This document shows positions 17,812-26,365 of a DNA stretch of 64,000 nt, piece by piece. The translations under genes were made by a program, and so were the position numbers. Location: positions 34,972 through 98,971 of the forward strand of contig CAZGYD010000058.1 of NCBI GenBank assembly GCA_964530115.1. The letters run 5' to 3'. This DNA comes from Fen-999 sp964530115. GTDB taxonomy: Bacteria > Pseudomonadota > Gammaproteobacteria > Burkholderiales > Rhodocyclaceae. Numbering within the stretch: position 1 is the stretch's first letter; each line of letters begins with the position of its first letter. A model generated the notes under the pieces. The model was not told the origin of the DNA and searched no databases. It saw only the letters and a program-made list of their open reading frames with translations.

Positions 17812-18978
17812 TCATTGCCGTGGCGGCTTCGGGCGCCGCCCGATGACCGCCTGGACCTCGATCTCGCGGCCGTCGCGGCGCAGCGTCATCCGGCCGGTCT
17901 GCCCGGGCTGGAGCGCGGCGATCTGCTCGAGCATTTGCTCGGCATCCTTGACTTTCCGGCCGTCGATGGCGATCAGTACGTCGCCCGGACGGATGCCGGC
18001 CTTGTCGGCCGGGCTGCCGCGCATCACGCCAGCGATGAGGGCGCCCTCGGTGGAGGGCATGCGGAAGGACTCGGCGAGTTCGGGCGTGATTTCCTGCACT
18101 TCGACGCCGATCCAGCCGCGGATCACGCTGCCGGTGCGAATGATCTGTTCGAGGACGTTGCGCGCAAGGGACACGGGGATGGCGAAGCCGATGCCCATGG
18201 AGCCGCCGCTTTGCGAATAGATGGCTGTGTTGATGCCGACCAGGTGGCCGTTGCTGTCGATCAGCGCGCCGCCCGAGTTGCCGGGGTTGATGGCGGCGTC
18301 CGTCTGGATGAAGTTCTCGAAGGTGTTGATGCCGAGATGGCTGCGGCCCAGCGCGGAAACGATGCCGGAGGTCACCGTCTGGCCGACGCCGAACGGATTG
18401 CCGATGGCGAGCACGACGTCGCCAACGCGCAGCGAGTCCGGCGGCGCGAAGGTAATGGGCTTGAGACGCGCTTCGGCCGGCAGGCGCAGCACGGCGAGAT
18501 CGGATTCGGGGTCGGTGCCGACGACCTGGGCCTTGAACTTTCGGCCGTCGTTGCTGGCGACCTCGATTTCGTCGGCGGCTTCGATGACATGGAAGTTGGT
18601 CAGCACATACCCTTCCTCGGACACCACGACACCGCTGCCCAAACCCGAGCGACGCTGGCTGAACGTGCCCTGGCGGTCACCGAAGAAATGGAACCAGAAT
18701 GGGTCGTTTGCCAGCGGGTGGCGGGAACGGATTTCCTGCGTGGTGAAAATATGCACCACCGAGGGCAGGGCCTGTTTCGCGGCATCGGCATAGGAGGCGA
18801 CCTTGCGCGACTCGCCCGATGCCGGCGCCTCGCGGATCTCGACGACGCTGACTGCGTTCCGGGCGGCCACCGGCTCGAACCTGCCCGCGAGCCATTCGGG
18901 TTTCAGCGTCTGCACGACGAAGAGGGCGGCCACGGCGACGGTGACGGCCTGGGCGAAAATCAGCCAGAGGCGGCGCAT
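17812..18978 (-). CDS. DegS/AlgW-like membrane-anchored serine protease with one PDZ domain
   Basis: Periplasmic HtrA-type protease anchored by an N-terminal transmembrane segment (residues ~5-25). Catalytic triad: His in LTNFHVIEAADEIEV, Asp in ESDLAVLRLP, Ser in NPGNSGGALIDS. One PDZ domain (about 280-375: AGVMRGSPADKAGIRPGDVL). 388 residues and a single PDZ match DegS/AlgW rather than DegP; such proteases start the sigma-E envelope stress response. Converges on tatC with an 18-base gap; divergent from nif3. Confidence 0.92.
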   Translation of the reverse strand: MRRLWLIFAQAVTVAVAALFVVQTLKPEWLAGRFEPVAARNAVSVVEIREAPASGESRKVASYADAAKQALPSVVHIFTTQEIRSRHPLANDPFWFHFFGDRQGTFSQRRSGLGSGVVVSEEGYVLTNFHVIEAADEIEVASNDGRKFKAQVVGTDPESDLAVLRLPAEARLKPITFAPPDSLRVGDVVLAIGNPFGVGQTVTSGIVSALGRSHLGINTFENFIQTDAAINPGNSGGALIDSNGHLVGINTAIYSQSGGSMGIGFAIPVSLARNVLEQIIRTGSVIRGWIGVEVQEITPELAESFRMPSTEGALIAGVMRGSPADKAGIRPGDVLIAIDGRKVKDAEQMLEQIAALQPGQTGRMTLRRDGREIEVQAVIGRRPKPPRQ

Positions 18979-19037
18979 AATCGGTCTATCGGCTGGCGGA
19001 TGACGCAGAGGTCACGAAGAAGGGCTTGGAGGAAAAG

Positions 19038-19784
19038 GTGCAACGCGACGAGTTGCGAGCGTATCTCGATGTTTTTCTGGAGGTGGAACGCTTCCGGGAT
19101 TATTGCCCAAACGGCCTGCAAGTGGAAGGACGCGGGGAGATCGGCCGCATCGTCTGCGGCGTCACCGCCAGCCAGGCCCTGCTCGACGAGGCCGTGCGTC
19201 GCGGTGCCGATGCCATCCTCGTGCATCACGGCTGGTTCTGGCGCAGTGACGATGTGCGCATCACCGGCATCCGCAAGCGCCGGCTGGCGACCTTGCTGCG
19301 TGAGGACATCAGCCTGTTCGCCTACCACCTGCCGCTCGACGCCCATCCGGAAGTCGGCAACAACGCGCAGCTCGCGGCGCGCATGGGCTGGCGGACCGAG
19401 GGGCGTTTCGGTGAGCAGGATCTCGGCTGCATCGGCCGGCCCGCGACCATCGCCCCGGCGGGCGGCATCGCCGCCGCGCTCGAGCGAACCCTCGGACGCC
19501 CGCCGCTTCTCGTGGGCAACGCGGAACGACCGGTGACCCGCATCGCCTGGTGCACCGGCGCGGCCCAAGGGAGCTTCGAGGCGGCGATCGCCGCTGGCGC
19601 GGATTGTTATGTGAGCGGCGAGATTTCGGAGCAAACGGTGCATCTGGCGCGGGAATCCGGCGTCGCCTACATCGCCGCCGGGCACCACGCCACGGAACGT
19701 TATGGCGTCATCGCCCTCGGCCAGCACCTGCGGGCGCGCTTCGGGGTAGAGGTCGATTTCGTCGAGGTCGACAACCCCGTCTGA
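19038..19784 (+). CDS. Nif3-like dinuclear metal centre protein
   Basis: NIF3/YbgI (GTP cyclohydrolase I type 2 homologue) family; exact substrate unknown. Metal-binding His pairs in AILVHHGWFW and AAGHHATERYG, plus CPNGLQVEG and YHLPLDAHPEVGNN. 248 residues from the GTG at 19038, which has a GGAGG site 5 bases upstream; a TTG at 19026 would overlap that site. Stop codon abuts the stop of the opposite-strand FimV-like gene. Confidence 0.92.
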   Translation: MQRDELRAYLDVFLEVERFRDYCPNGLQVEGRGEIGRIVCGVTASQALLDEAVRRGADAILVHHGWFWRSDDVRITGIRKRRLATLLREDISLFAYHLPLDAHPEVGNNAQLAARMGWRTEGRFGEQDLGCIGRPATIAPAGGIAAALERTLGRPPLLVGNAERPVTRIAWCTGAAQGSFEAAIAAGADCYVSGEISEQTVHLARESGVAYIAAGHHATERYGVIALGQHLRARFGVEVDFVEVDNPV

Positions 19785-21008
19785 TCAGGATTTGAGTATC
19801 GCCCGAAGCAGGAGGATTTCCTCGACGACCGGCTGGGGGAAACCCATGCGCGTGCCGCCACGGGTGTCTTCGAGGAGGCGGTTGAGATATTCGTCGCAGG
19901 TCCGGTGGGGCCAGAGTTCCTGGATCCGGCTCACGATGTGCGGGAAATCCTCCAGGCGTTCGACCTTTGCGCCGGTGTTCTCGCTGGTTTCCATCCAGCC
20001 GGGCGGTGCGATATTGAAGTGCTTTTGCAACTCACCCACGGCCTTGTCGAATTCCGCCTTGTTGCCGGACTGCCGGTGAACCTCGAGTAATTTCAGCCAG
20101 TGACTGAGTGCGTGCCGGGGATCCTTGCGGATCTGATCCGCAAGGGTATGCGCGGCACCGTCGGCAAGCCCCATCGACAACATGACCTCGGCGAGTTCGA
20201 GCGACATGTCGGAATCCATTCCTTCCTTCACCGTGATACCCGTATCACTTGCCAGGGGCACGGTCGGCGCGGAAGGCTGGGGCACCGGCTGGAGGGCGGC
20301 AGGCGGCGCGGGCGGCGCCGGCCGGGGGAGTTCGGCTGCGCGCGATGCCGGCTTGGCGGTGGCTGGTTTTCCTTTGCCGTTGTCCGTGCCTTTGCCATTG
20401 GGCGGCGGAATCGTCAACGGTGCGGCGCCATCGTGCCCGGCTGCGCCGAGCGCCACTTTGGCTTCGGGCCTGCTTCGGCGCCGCAGGAACCAGGCCGCCG
20501 TGAGGCCGAGCAGGACCGCGCCGCCGGCGATTGTGAGCCAGCCCGCGTCGTCCAGGCCAGCGAATTCCGATTTCGAGCCGGAGGACGGCAACGGCAGCGG
20601 TTCGGCCGGCGCCGGGCAGGATGCTGGCGCAGGCTTGCAGGACTGGCCGGTGGGCATGTCGGTGACCAGCTTGCGGATTTCGGCGACGACCGCAGTCATG
20701 CGACCGACCCGGTCGAGCAGATCGCCAATCACGGCCCGGTCTTCGTTCAGGACTTTCCCGACACGGGCCTCGAGCCTGAGCAGCGCCCGCTCGGTTTCAT
20801 CGGATGCCTGAGGAGACGACAGGGTGTGGCTGGCGCGCAGGCCATTTACCTCGGCCGCTGCAGCTTCGCCCGCCATCGTCGGCCCGGCCGCCAGCGCGAG
20901 AAGCGCGAAGAGCCGGAGCACCTGCCTGCTGCGGGCGGCGAGGATGGATCGGGCGGCCGAGGGGCGGCGCGTGAAATGGGCCTTTTCCGTTGCCGAGCGC
21001 CGATGCAT
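19785..21008 (-). CDS. FimV-like membrane protein with C-terminal TPR-type domain
   Basis: About 407 residues from ATG 21008. Signal or anchor segment (VLRLFALLALAAG), a coiled-coil-like stretch (ALLRLEARVGKVLNED), a transmembrane segment (LTIAGGAVLLGLTAAWFL) with following Arg-rich stop, a Pro/Ala-rich cytoplasmic linker, and a C-terminal FimV-like domain (ELAEVMLSMGLADGAAHTLA). Layout recalls FimV/HubP, polar hub proteins for type IV pili and twitching, but without a LysM domain. Role in pilus or polarity is inference. Confidence 0.7.
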   Translation of the reverse strand: MHRRSATEKAHFTRRPSAARSILAARSRQVLRLFALLALAAGPTMAGEAAAAEVNGLRASHTLSSPQASDETERALLRLEARVGKVLNEDRAVIGDLLDRVGRMTAVVAEIRKLVTDMPTGQSCKPAPASCPAPAEPLPLPSSGSKSEFAGLDDAGWLTIAGGAVLLGLTAAWFLRRRSRPEAKVALGAAGHDGAAPLTIPPPNGKGTDNGKGKPATAKPASRAAELPRPAPPAPPAALQPVPQPSAPTVPLASDTGITVKEGMDSDMSLELAEVMLSMGLADGAAHTLADQIRKDPRHALSHWLKLLEVHRQSGNKAEFDKAVGELQKHFNIAPPGWMETSENTGAKVERLEDFPHIVSRIQELWPHRTCDEYLNRLLEDTRGGTRMGFPQPVVEEILLLRAILKS

Positions 21009-21121
21009 CGTGGGTGGTGAAAACTGCGCCAATATCCGGATCTGCCCAGAATGCCAGATACGCACGCGAAGGATGTGCCGGATAAGAACCCCGAATCCGC
21101 CTCACTTCGCCGAGTCGCGCG

Positions 21122-21688
21122 TCAGGCGGCCGTCGGCTTGAGTCGGTCCTTGAATACGCTCCGCAGTTTCGCAGCCTTGGGCGCGACGACCGCCACGCAG
21201 TAGGGCTGGTCCGGGTGGTTGGCGAGGTAGTTCTGATGGTAGTCCTCGGCCGGCCAGAAGCGCGGCGCCGGCAGGATCTCGGTAACGATGGGACCCTCCC
21301 AGATCCGCGCGGCGGCCAGTTCGGCGATGACGGCGCGCGCTGTTTCGGCCTGCCTGGGCGAAGAGGTGAAAATCACCGACCGGTACTGGGGACCGATGTC
21401 GTTGCCCTGGCGGTCCCGGGTCGTCGGATCGTGGATGGCGAAAAAGGCCAGGAGCAAGGTCCGGTAGTCGATGACCTCGGGATCGAACCGGATCTCGACC
21501 ACTTCGGCGTGCCCGGTCGTTCCCGTGCAGACCTGACGGTAGCTGGGCGAGGCGACGTGACCGCCGCAGTAGCCCGAGATCACCGATTCGACGCCCTCGA
21601 GCTGGCGCAGCGCCGCCTCCAGGCACCAGAAGCAGCCGCCGCCGAGAATCGCGGTTTCGAGGCCGCCAGGCTTGCCGGATTCAGACAT
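21122..21688 (-). CDS. msrA: MsrA, peptide methionine-(S)-sulfoxide reductase
   Basis: Repairs oxidised methionine. 188 residues; catalytic Cys in GGGCFWCLEA, GYCGGH, FDPEVIDYRTLL, AEDYHQNYL. Overlaps the upstream methyltransferase gene by 8 bases. Confidence 0.96.
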   Translation of the reverse strand: MSESGKPGGLETAILGGGCFWCLEAALRQLEGVESVISGYCGGHVASPSYRQVCTGTTGHAEVVEIRFDPEVIDYRTLLLAFFAIHDPTTRDRQGNDIGPQYRSVIFTSSPRQAETARAVIAELAAARIWEGPIVTEILPAPRFWPAEDYHQNYLANHPDQPYCVAVVAPKAAKLRSVFKDRLKPTAA

Positions 21689-22415
21689 GCCCCGCCCTCA
21701 TTGCGATCGGCCATGCGATCTCCCTGGCCTGGTCGCCCCAGAGGGGCGCGAGGCGTTCTGCCAATTCTGGGATCGGGTCCCGGCCCTCGGCCTTGCGATA
21801 ACGCTGCGTCGCGGACCAGGTACCCAGATAGGCCAGGAGATCCGCGAGCGACCAGCGGAGACGGATCTCGAATTTCGGTGCCCCGATGTCGGCGAACGGG
21901 AAGGGCATGCCGGCATACGCGGCATCCACCCAGCGGCGTTCGGGCGGCCAGTACGGCCCGAGCGTGTCGGCGTAGAAGGCGGCCAGAACCTGATCGACCG
22001 GAGCGTCAGCGCGCAGCAGCTGGTAGGTCCAGGCGGCGATCAGCCCGCCCGGCTTCAACACGCGCCGGACCTCGGCATAGAACTTCGCGAAGTCGAACCA
22101 GTGCAGCGCTTGGGCGACGGTAACGACGTCCGCCGATGCATCCGCGAGCCCGCTCGCCTCGGCGGGTGCGACCCGGTAGTCGATGCGGGGGTTTGGCTGC
22201 GCAGCTGCAATCTGCTGGGCCGAAAAGTCAGTCGCGGTGACACGCCGAAAGCGCTCGGCGAGCGGCACCGAGGCCTGGCCGTTTCCGCAGCCGCAGTCCC
22301 ACGCGAGATCGTGCCCCGTTGCCCGAGCGGCAATCCAGTCGAACAGGGCTTCGGGATAGCCGGGGCGGAACCTGGCGTAGTCGGCGGCGTGTCCGGAGAA
22401 ATGATCGCCCGCCAT
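21681..22415 (-). CDS. Class I SAM-dependent methyltransferase
   Basis: 244 residues, methyltransferase type 11 fold: motif I LAWDCGCGNGQASVPLAE, acidic post-I residue in VTATDFSAQQIAAA, VTVAQALHWFD, then RVLKPGGLIAAWTY. Similar proteins are annotated as trans-aconitate-like or unknown small-molecule methyltransferases; the substrate cannot be told. Start overlaps the stop of the small membrane-protein gene upstream. Confidence 0.85.
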   Translation of the reverse strand: MAGDHFSGHAADYARFRPGYPEALFDWIAARATGHDLAWDCGCGNGQASVPLAERFRRVTATDFSAQQIAAAQPNPRIDYRVAPAEASGLADASADVVTVAQALHWFDFAKFYAEVRRVLKPGGLIAAWTYQLLRADAPVDQVLAAFYADTLGPYWPPERRWVDAAYAGMPFPFADIGAPKFEIRLRWSLADLLAYLGTWSATQRYRKAEGRDPIPELAERLAPLWGDQAREIAWPIAMRAGHV

Positions 22416-22645
22416 CAGGCCCCTTCCCTTTCTGCGAGCCGGCGCAGCACGAGCGGGAAGCCGCCGGTCAGGAACAGGGCGATGGCAGTGACGATCATCG
22501 CAATGCCGGTACCCTCGTCGGCGAGCAGCGGATGCAGGCCGGCGCCGAGGCCGGAGAGCGCGACGATGCCGACGACGAGGCTGACGACGCCGAGCGTCGT
22601 GAAGGCGATGAAGCTGAAGGGCCAGTGGTGAGGTTTCATGCGCAT
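22415..22645 (-). CDS. Small two-helix membrane protein, unknown function
   Basis: 76 residues with two hydrophobic segments (FIAFTTLGVVSLVVGIVAL and GIAMIVTAIALFLTGGF) and a basic C-terminal end. Not recognised. It lies one base after the paaK stop and overlaps the methyltransferase start by one base, which supports it as a real gene of the leftward operon. Confidence 0.6.
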   Translation of the reverse strand: MRMKPHHWPFSFIAFTTLGVVSLVVGIVALSGLGAGLHPLLADEGTGIAMIVTAIALFLTGGFPLVLRRLAEREGA

Positions 22646-22646
22646 T

Positions 22647-23948
22647 TCACTCCTTCGGCCGCAGATCGACGACGCGCCGCGCCTTGCCGGTCGAGCGCTC
22701 GATGCTGCCGGGGTTGCGGACGCTCACCTTCGTGGTGATGCCGATCAGCGACTTGATGTGGTGCTGCAGCTCGCGCGCGGCGGCCTCGCGGTCGGCCTCG
22801 GAGACGACGTCCGGCTTGATCTCGACGAGCACGGCAAGCTCGTCCATGTGCCCGCGGCGGGAGACTTCGAGCTGGTAATGCGGCGCGAGCTTGTCGACCT
22901 TGAGGATCTGCTCCTCGATCTGGGAGGGGAAGACGTTGACGCCGCGGATGATGAGCATGTCGTCGGAGCGGCCGGTGATCTTGCCGATGCGGCGAAAGCT
23001 GCGCGCGGTCGGCGGCAGGAGCCGTGTGAGATCGCGCGTGCGGTAGCGGATCACCGGCAGCGCCTCCTTGGTCAGCGAGGTGAATACCAGCTCGCCGGGC
23101 GAGCCGTCGGGCAGCACTTCGCCCGTGTCCGGGTCGATGATCTCGGGATAGAAGTGGTCCTCCCAGATCACCGGGCCATCCTTGGCCTCGATGCATTCGG
23201 CCGCCACGCCCGGTCCCATGACTTCGGAAAGCCCGTAGAGGTCCATCGCGTCGATGCCCAGCCGCGCCTCGAGCTCGCGGCGCATCCGTTCGCCCCACGG
23301 CTCGGCGCCGAACATGCCGCGGCGTAGCGCGGTCGTGGCCGCACCGATGCCGAGACGGTCCATTTCATCGACGATGTTGAGCACGTACGACGGCGTGCCG
23401 ACGATCATCGTCGCCCTGAAGTCGCGGATCAGCTGCGCCTGCCGCTCGGTCTGTCCGCCGCTGATCGGCACGACGGCGCAGCCGAGCCGCTCGGCGCCGT
23501 AATGCACCCCGAGCCCGCCGGTGAACAGCCCGTAGCCGTGCGTGATGTGGATGATGTCGGAGCGCCGGGCGCCGGCGGCGAACAGGGAGCGGGCCATGAG
23601 CCCGGCCCAGGTGTCGATGTCCTGCTGCGTGTAGCCGACCACCGTAGGTTTGCCCGTCGTGCCCGACGACGCATGCACGCGGACGATGTCGTCCATCGGC
23701 ACGGCGAACATGCCGAAGGGGTAAGTCTCACGCAGATCCGCCTTGGTGGTGAAGGGAAAGCGGGCGAGGTCCGACAGTTCCTTCAGATCTTCCGGGCGCA
23801 CGCCGGCCGCGTCGAATTTTTCGCGGTAGCGCGGCACACGCTCGTAGGCCCAGGTGAGCGTGCGCTTGAGTCGCTGCAATTGCAGGGCCGTGATCTCATC
23901 GCGGCTCGCGTGTTCGATCGGTTCGTAGGCGGGGCGGCTCGATGCCAA
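22647..23948 (-). CDS. paaK: Phenylacetate-CoA ligase, copy 1
   Basis: AMP-forming ligase: phenylacetate + ATP + CoA to phenylacetyl-CoA. 433 residues. AMP-binding loop HASSGTTGKPTVVGYT, DLYGLSEVMGPG, LVFTSLTKEALPVIRYRTRD, hinge region ITGRSDDMLIIRGVNVFPSQ, C-terminal Lys region STGKARRVVDLRP. Paralogue of the gene at 24491-25792, with which it shares a 96-bp identical tract (22899-22994). No paaABCDE, boxABC or anaerobic phenylacetyl-CoA genes are in the window, so the fate of the product is unknown. Confidence 0.93.
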   Translation of the reverse strand: MASSRPAYEPIEHASRDEITALQLQRLKRTLTWAYERVPRYREKFDAAGVRPEDLKELSDLARFPFTTKADLRETYPFGMFAVPMDDIVRVHASSGTTGKPTVVGYTQQDIDTWAGLMARSLFAAGARRSDIIHITHGYGLFTGGLGVHYGAERLGCAVVPISGGQTERQAQLIRDFRATMIVGTPSYVLNIVDEMDRLGIGAATTALRRGMFGAEPWGERMRRELEARLGIDAMDLYGLSEVMGPGVAAECIEAKDGPVIWEDHFYPEIIDPDTGEVLPDGSPGELVFTSLTKEALPVIRYRTRDLTRLLPPTARSFRRIGKITGRSDDMLIIRGVNVFPSQIEEQILKVDKLAPHYQLEVSRRGHMDELAVLVEIKPDVVSEADREAAARELQHHIKSLIGITTKVSVRNPGSIERSTGKARRVVDLRPKE

Positions 23949-23950
23949 GG

Positions 23951-24472
23951 TCAGTCCTGCGGTTTGCCGATGCCGGGCCAGCGCATGGCGACGCGCCGGT
24001 CGCTGGCGACGACGTCGAGGAACTCCTCGGCACTGTCGAAGGACAGCGTCGCCAGCGCATCGGTGTCGGGGATGGCATAGACGGAAATGTCGCGGTCGAC
24101 GATATCGAGACCGTTGGCCGCGGCGATCTCGACGATCTGCGCGACCCGCGCCAATACCGATTTTGGCGTGACGAAGGGGACGAGGACCCAGATGTCCGTG
24201 CCGTTCCGGGCGACCAGATCCGCCTTGCGCAGCGACTCGCGCAGCTTCGCCGCGAGCCCGATGACCATGCGCAGCGCGCCCTTGGCGCCGTAGGTGTCAC
24301 CCAGCCGCTTCTGCTCGTGAAAGCTGACGCAGATCAGGCTGTGCCGAAGGTTGGTGGCATAGCGGGACTGGACCGCGAGCACCCAGTCGAGCACGGTCAG
24401 GAAACGTTCCCAGGCGGCGGCGTCTTCCTCGAGCAGGGTCGTTTCGGCATCGGAAAGGAAGTCCTGGGTCAT
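23951..24472 (-). CDS. Degenerate GGDEF-like protein
   Basis: 173 residues. The middle resembles a diguanylate cyclase fold: SLICVSFHEQKRLGDTYG as the first strand and helix, then LRESLRKADLVARNGTDIWVL where GGDEF normally sits but reads NGTDIW, so it cannot be a normal cyclase. It fits tightly (2 and 18 bases) between two phenylacetate-CoA ligase genes, so it is likely a co-expressed regulatory or binding protein. Function inferred only; sequence similarity judged by eye. Confidence 0.55.
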   Translation of the reverse strand: MTQDFLSDAETTLLEEDAAAWERFLTVLDWVLAVQSRYATNLRHSLICVSFHEQKRLGDTYGAKGALRMVIGLAAKLRESLRKADLVARNGTDIWVLVPFVTPKSVLARVAQIVEIAAANGLDIVDRDISVYAIPDTDALATLSFDSAEEFLDVVASDRRVAMRWPGIGKPQD

Positions 24473-24490
24473 GGCTGGCCTTTCTTCTGG

Positions 24491-25792
24491 CTACTTGGGA
24501 CGGCGGTCGATCACGCGCTTCGCCTTGCCGACCGAGCGCTCGATCGTCCCGACCGCCCTGACTTCGACATGGGTGGTGATGCCGATGTACGACTTGATGT
24601 GGTGGGCGAGCTCGTGGGCCGCGAACTCCTTTTCCGCCGCGGTCGCCGTGGCGAACTCCGGTTTCATTTCCACGTTCACCGTCATCGTGTCGAGGTGGCC
24701 GTCGCGGTCGACCTCGATCAGGTAGTGCGGCGAGAGCCTCGGCGTCTTGAGGATCTGCTCCTCGATCTGGGAGGGGAAGACGTTGACGCCGCGGATGATG
24801 AGCATGTCGTCGGAGCGGCCGGTGATCTTGCCGATGCGGCGCATCGAGCGCGAGGTCGGTGGCAGGAGCCGCGTGAGGTCGCGCGTGCGGTAGCGGATCA
24901 CCGGCAGCGCCTCCTTGGTCAGCGAGGTGAACACCAGCTCGCCGAGCTCGCCATCCGGCAGCACCTCGCCGGTATTGGGGTCGATGATCTCGGGGTAGAA
25001 GTGATCCTCCCAGACCACGGGGCCGTCCTTCGATTCGACGCACTCGTTGGCGACGCCGGGGCCGATCACTTCGGAAAGGCCGTAGATGTCGACGGCATCC
25101 ATGCCGAAGCGGCTCTCGATCTCCTCGCGCATCTGCTGGGTCCAAGGCTCGGCACCGTGAATGCCCAGCCGCAACGAGCACTTCGCGGGATCGAGCCCCT
25201 GGCGGACGAACTCGTCGCCGATCGCCAGCATGTACGAGGGCGTGACCATGATGATGTCCGGCTCGAAATCCTGGATCAGCTGCACCTGTCGCTCGGTCTG
25301 GCCGCCGCCGAAGGGGATCACCGTGCAGCCGAGCCGCTCGGCACCGTAGTGCGCGCCGAGGCCGCCGGTGAACAGCCCATAACCGTAGGAGACATGCACC
25401 TTATCGCCCGGACGGCCGCCCGCGGCGTAGATCGAGCGGGCCATCAGATGCGCCCACATGTCGATGTCCTTCTGCGTGTAGCCAACGACGGTCGGCTTGC
25501 CGGTGGTGCCGGAAGATGCGTGGACGCGCACGACCTTCTCGCGCGGCACGGCGAACATCTTGAACGGGTAGTTCTCGCGCAGATCCTGCTTGGTGGTGAA
25601 GGGAAACTTCGCCAGATCGGAAAGCTCCCTCAGGTCTTGTGGATGGATGCCTGCCTCGTCGAATTTTTGCTTGTAGTGGGGCACGTTGTCGTAGGCGTGC
25701 CGCAGTGACCAGCGCAGACGTTCCAGCTGCAGTGCCGCGATCTCGTCACGGCTCGCGTTTTCGATCGCATCGAAGCCAATCTTGTCGGACAT
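24491..25792 (-). CDS. paaK: Phenylacetate-CoA ligase, copy 2
   Basis: Second AMP-forming aryl-acetate ligase, 433 residues, same length as copy 1. HASSGTTGKPTVVGYT, IYGLSEVIGPG, ITGRSDDMLIIRGVNVFPSQ, C-terminal SVGKAKRVIDRRPK. Differences from copy 1 cluster in the N-terminal substrate-pocket half, so the pair may split substrates (phenylacetate versus hydroxylated or other aryl acids; inference). Follows paaI by 27 bases. Confidence 0.93.
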   Translation of the reverse strand: MSDKIGFDAIENASRDEIAALQLERLRWSLRHAYDNVPHYKQKFDEAGIHPQDLRELSDLAKFPFTTKQDLRENYPFKMFAVPREKVVRVHASSGTTGKPTVVGYTQKDIDMWAHLMARSIYAAGGRPGDKVHVSYGYGLFTGGLGAHYGAERLGCTVIPFGGGQTERQVQLIQDFEPDIIMVTPSYMLAIGDEFVRQGLDPAKCSLRLGIHGAEPWTQQMREEIESRFGMDAVDIYGLSEVIGPGVANECVESKDGPVVWEDHFYPEIIDPNTGEVLPDGELGELVFTSLTKEALPVIRYRTRDLTRLLPPTSRSMRRIGKITGRSDDMLIIRGVNVFPSQIEEQILKTPRLSPHYLIEVDRDGHLDTMTVNVEMKPEFATATAAEKEFAAHELAHHIKSYIGITTHVEVRAVGTIERSVGKAKRVIDRRPK

Positions 25793-25819
25793 GTTCCCCT
25801 CCCGAGCGCCGATTATCGC

Positions 25820-26266
25820 TCAAGCGGCAGCACTTTCGCCTTGATCGAAGAAGTGGCCCTTGATCCGAGCCGCGCGTCCGCGGAAAACGGCGATCAGCCG
25901 GCCGTCCTGGTTGGTCACCTCGATGTCATAGACACCGCTGCGCCCGCCCTGGTGGCGCGCCTGACCACGAGCCGTGAGGACGTCGCCCAGGTGCGCAGGG
26001 GCAAGGAAGTTGATGTCGACGCCGGCAGCGACGGTGCGATGGTTGAAGCTGTTGCAGGCGTAGGCGAACGTCGAGTCGGCGACGGCGAAGATGAATCCGC
26101 CGTGGCAGGTGCCGTGGCCATTGACCATGTCCGGGCGGACGGTCATGGTCAGCGTCGCGGTGCCGGGCCCGACCTCGACGATCCGCATGCCGAGGCCGCG
26201 CGCCGCGTGGTCGTCGGGCCACATGATCTCGGCGCAGCGGCAGGCGATCTGTTCCGGCGTCAGCAT
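25820..26266 (-). CDS. paaI: PaaI-type hotdog-fold thioesterase
   Basis: Hydroxyphenylacetyl-CoA thioesterase type, thought to release CoA from dead-end acyl-CoAs. 148 residues from ATG 26266; hotdog motif HGTCHGGFIFAVADSTFAYA with the family Asp, followed by AAGVDINFLAPAHLGDVL. A longer in-frame reading to 27592 is only sucC antisense. First gene of the leftward aryl-CoA operon, divergent from sucC. Confidence 0.92.
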   Translation of the reverse strand: MLTPEQIACRCAEIMWPDDHAARGLGMRIVEVGPGTATLTMTVRPDMVNGHGTCHGGFIFAVADSTFAYACNSFNHRTVAAGVDINFLAPAHLGDVLTARGQARHQGGRSGVYDIEVTNQDGRLIAVFRGRAARIKGHFFDQGESAAA

Positions 26267-26295
26267 TCTGCAAGGATCGGGCGGCAAGCTATCAA

Positions 26296-26328
26296 TTGTG
26301 CGATGGCCAGCATAATTGGATATTATGC
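26296..26328 (+). promoter_or_regulatory. Putative sucC promoter with inverted repeat
   Basis: TTGTGC, 19 bases, TATTAT gives a plausible sigma-70 promoter ahead of sucC. A perfect 7-bp inverted repeat GCATAAT-TGGAT-ATTATGC (26310-26328) covers the -10 box and could be an operator shared with divergent paaI. Confidence 0.4.
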
Positions 26329-26365
26329 GCGGCTCTGAGCGAGACCAAGCGAGGAAGAGTATCTC

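Noticed and set aside
22221..22247. Possible eighth copy of the dispersed repeat inside the methyltransferase gene
   Set aside because: Needs one insertion and several mismatches, and encodes the conserved VTATDFS motif of the enzyme family, so similarity is probably chance.
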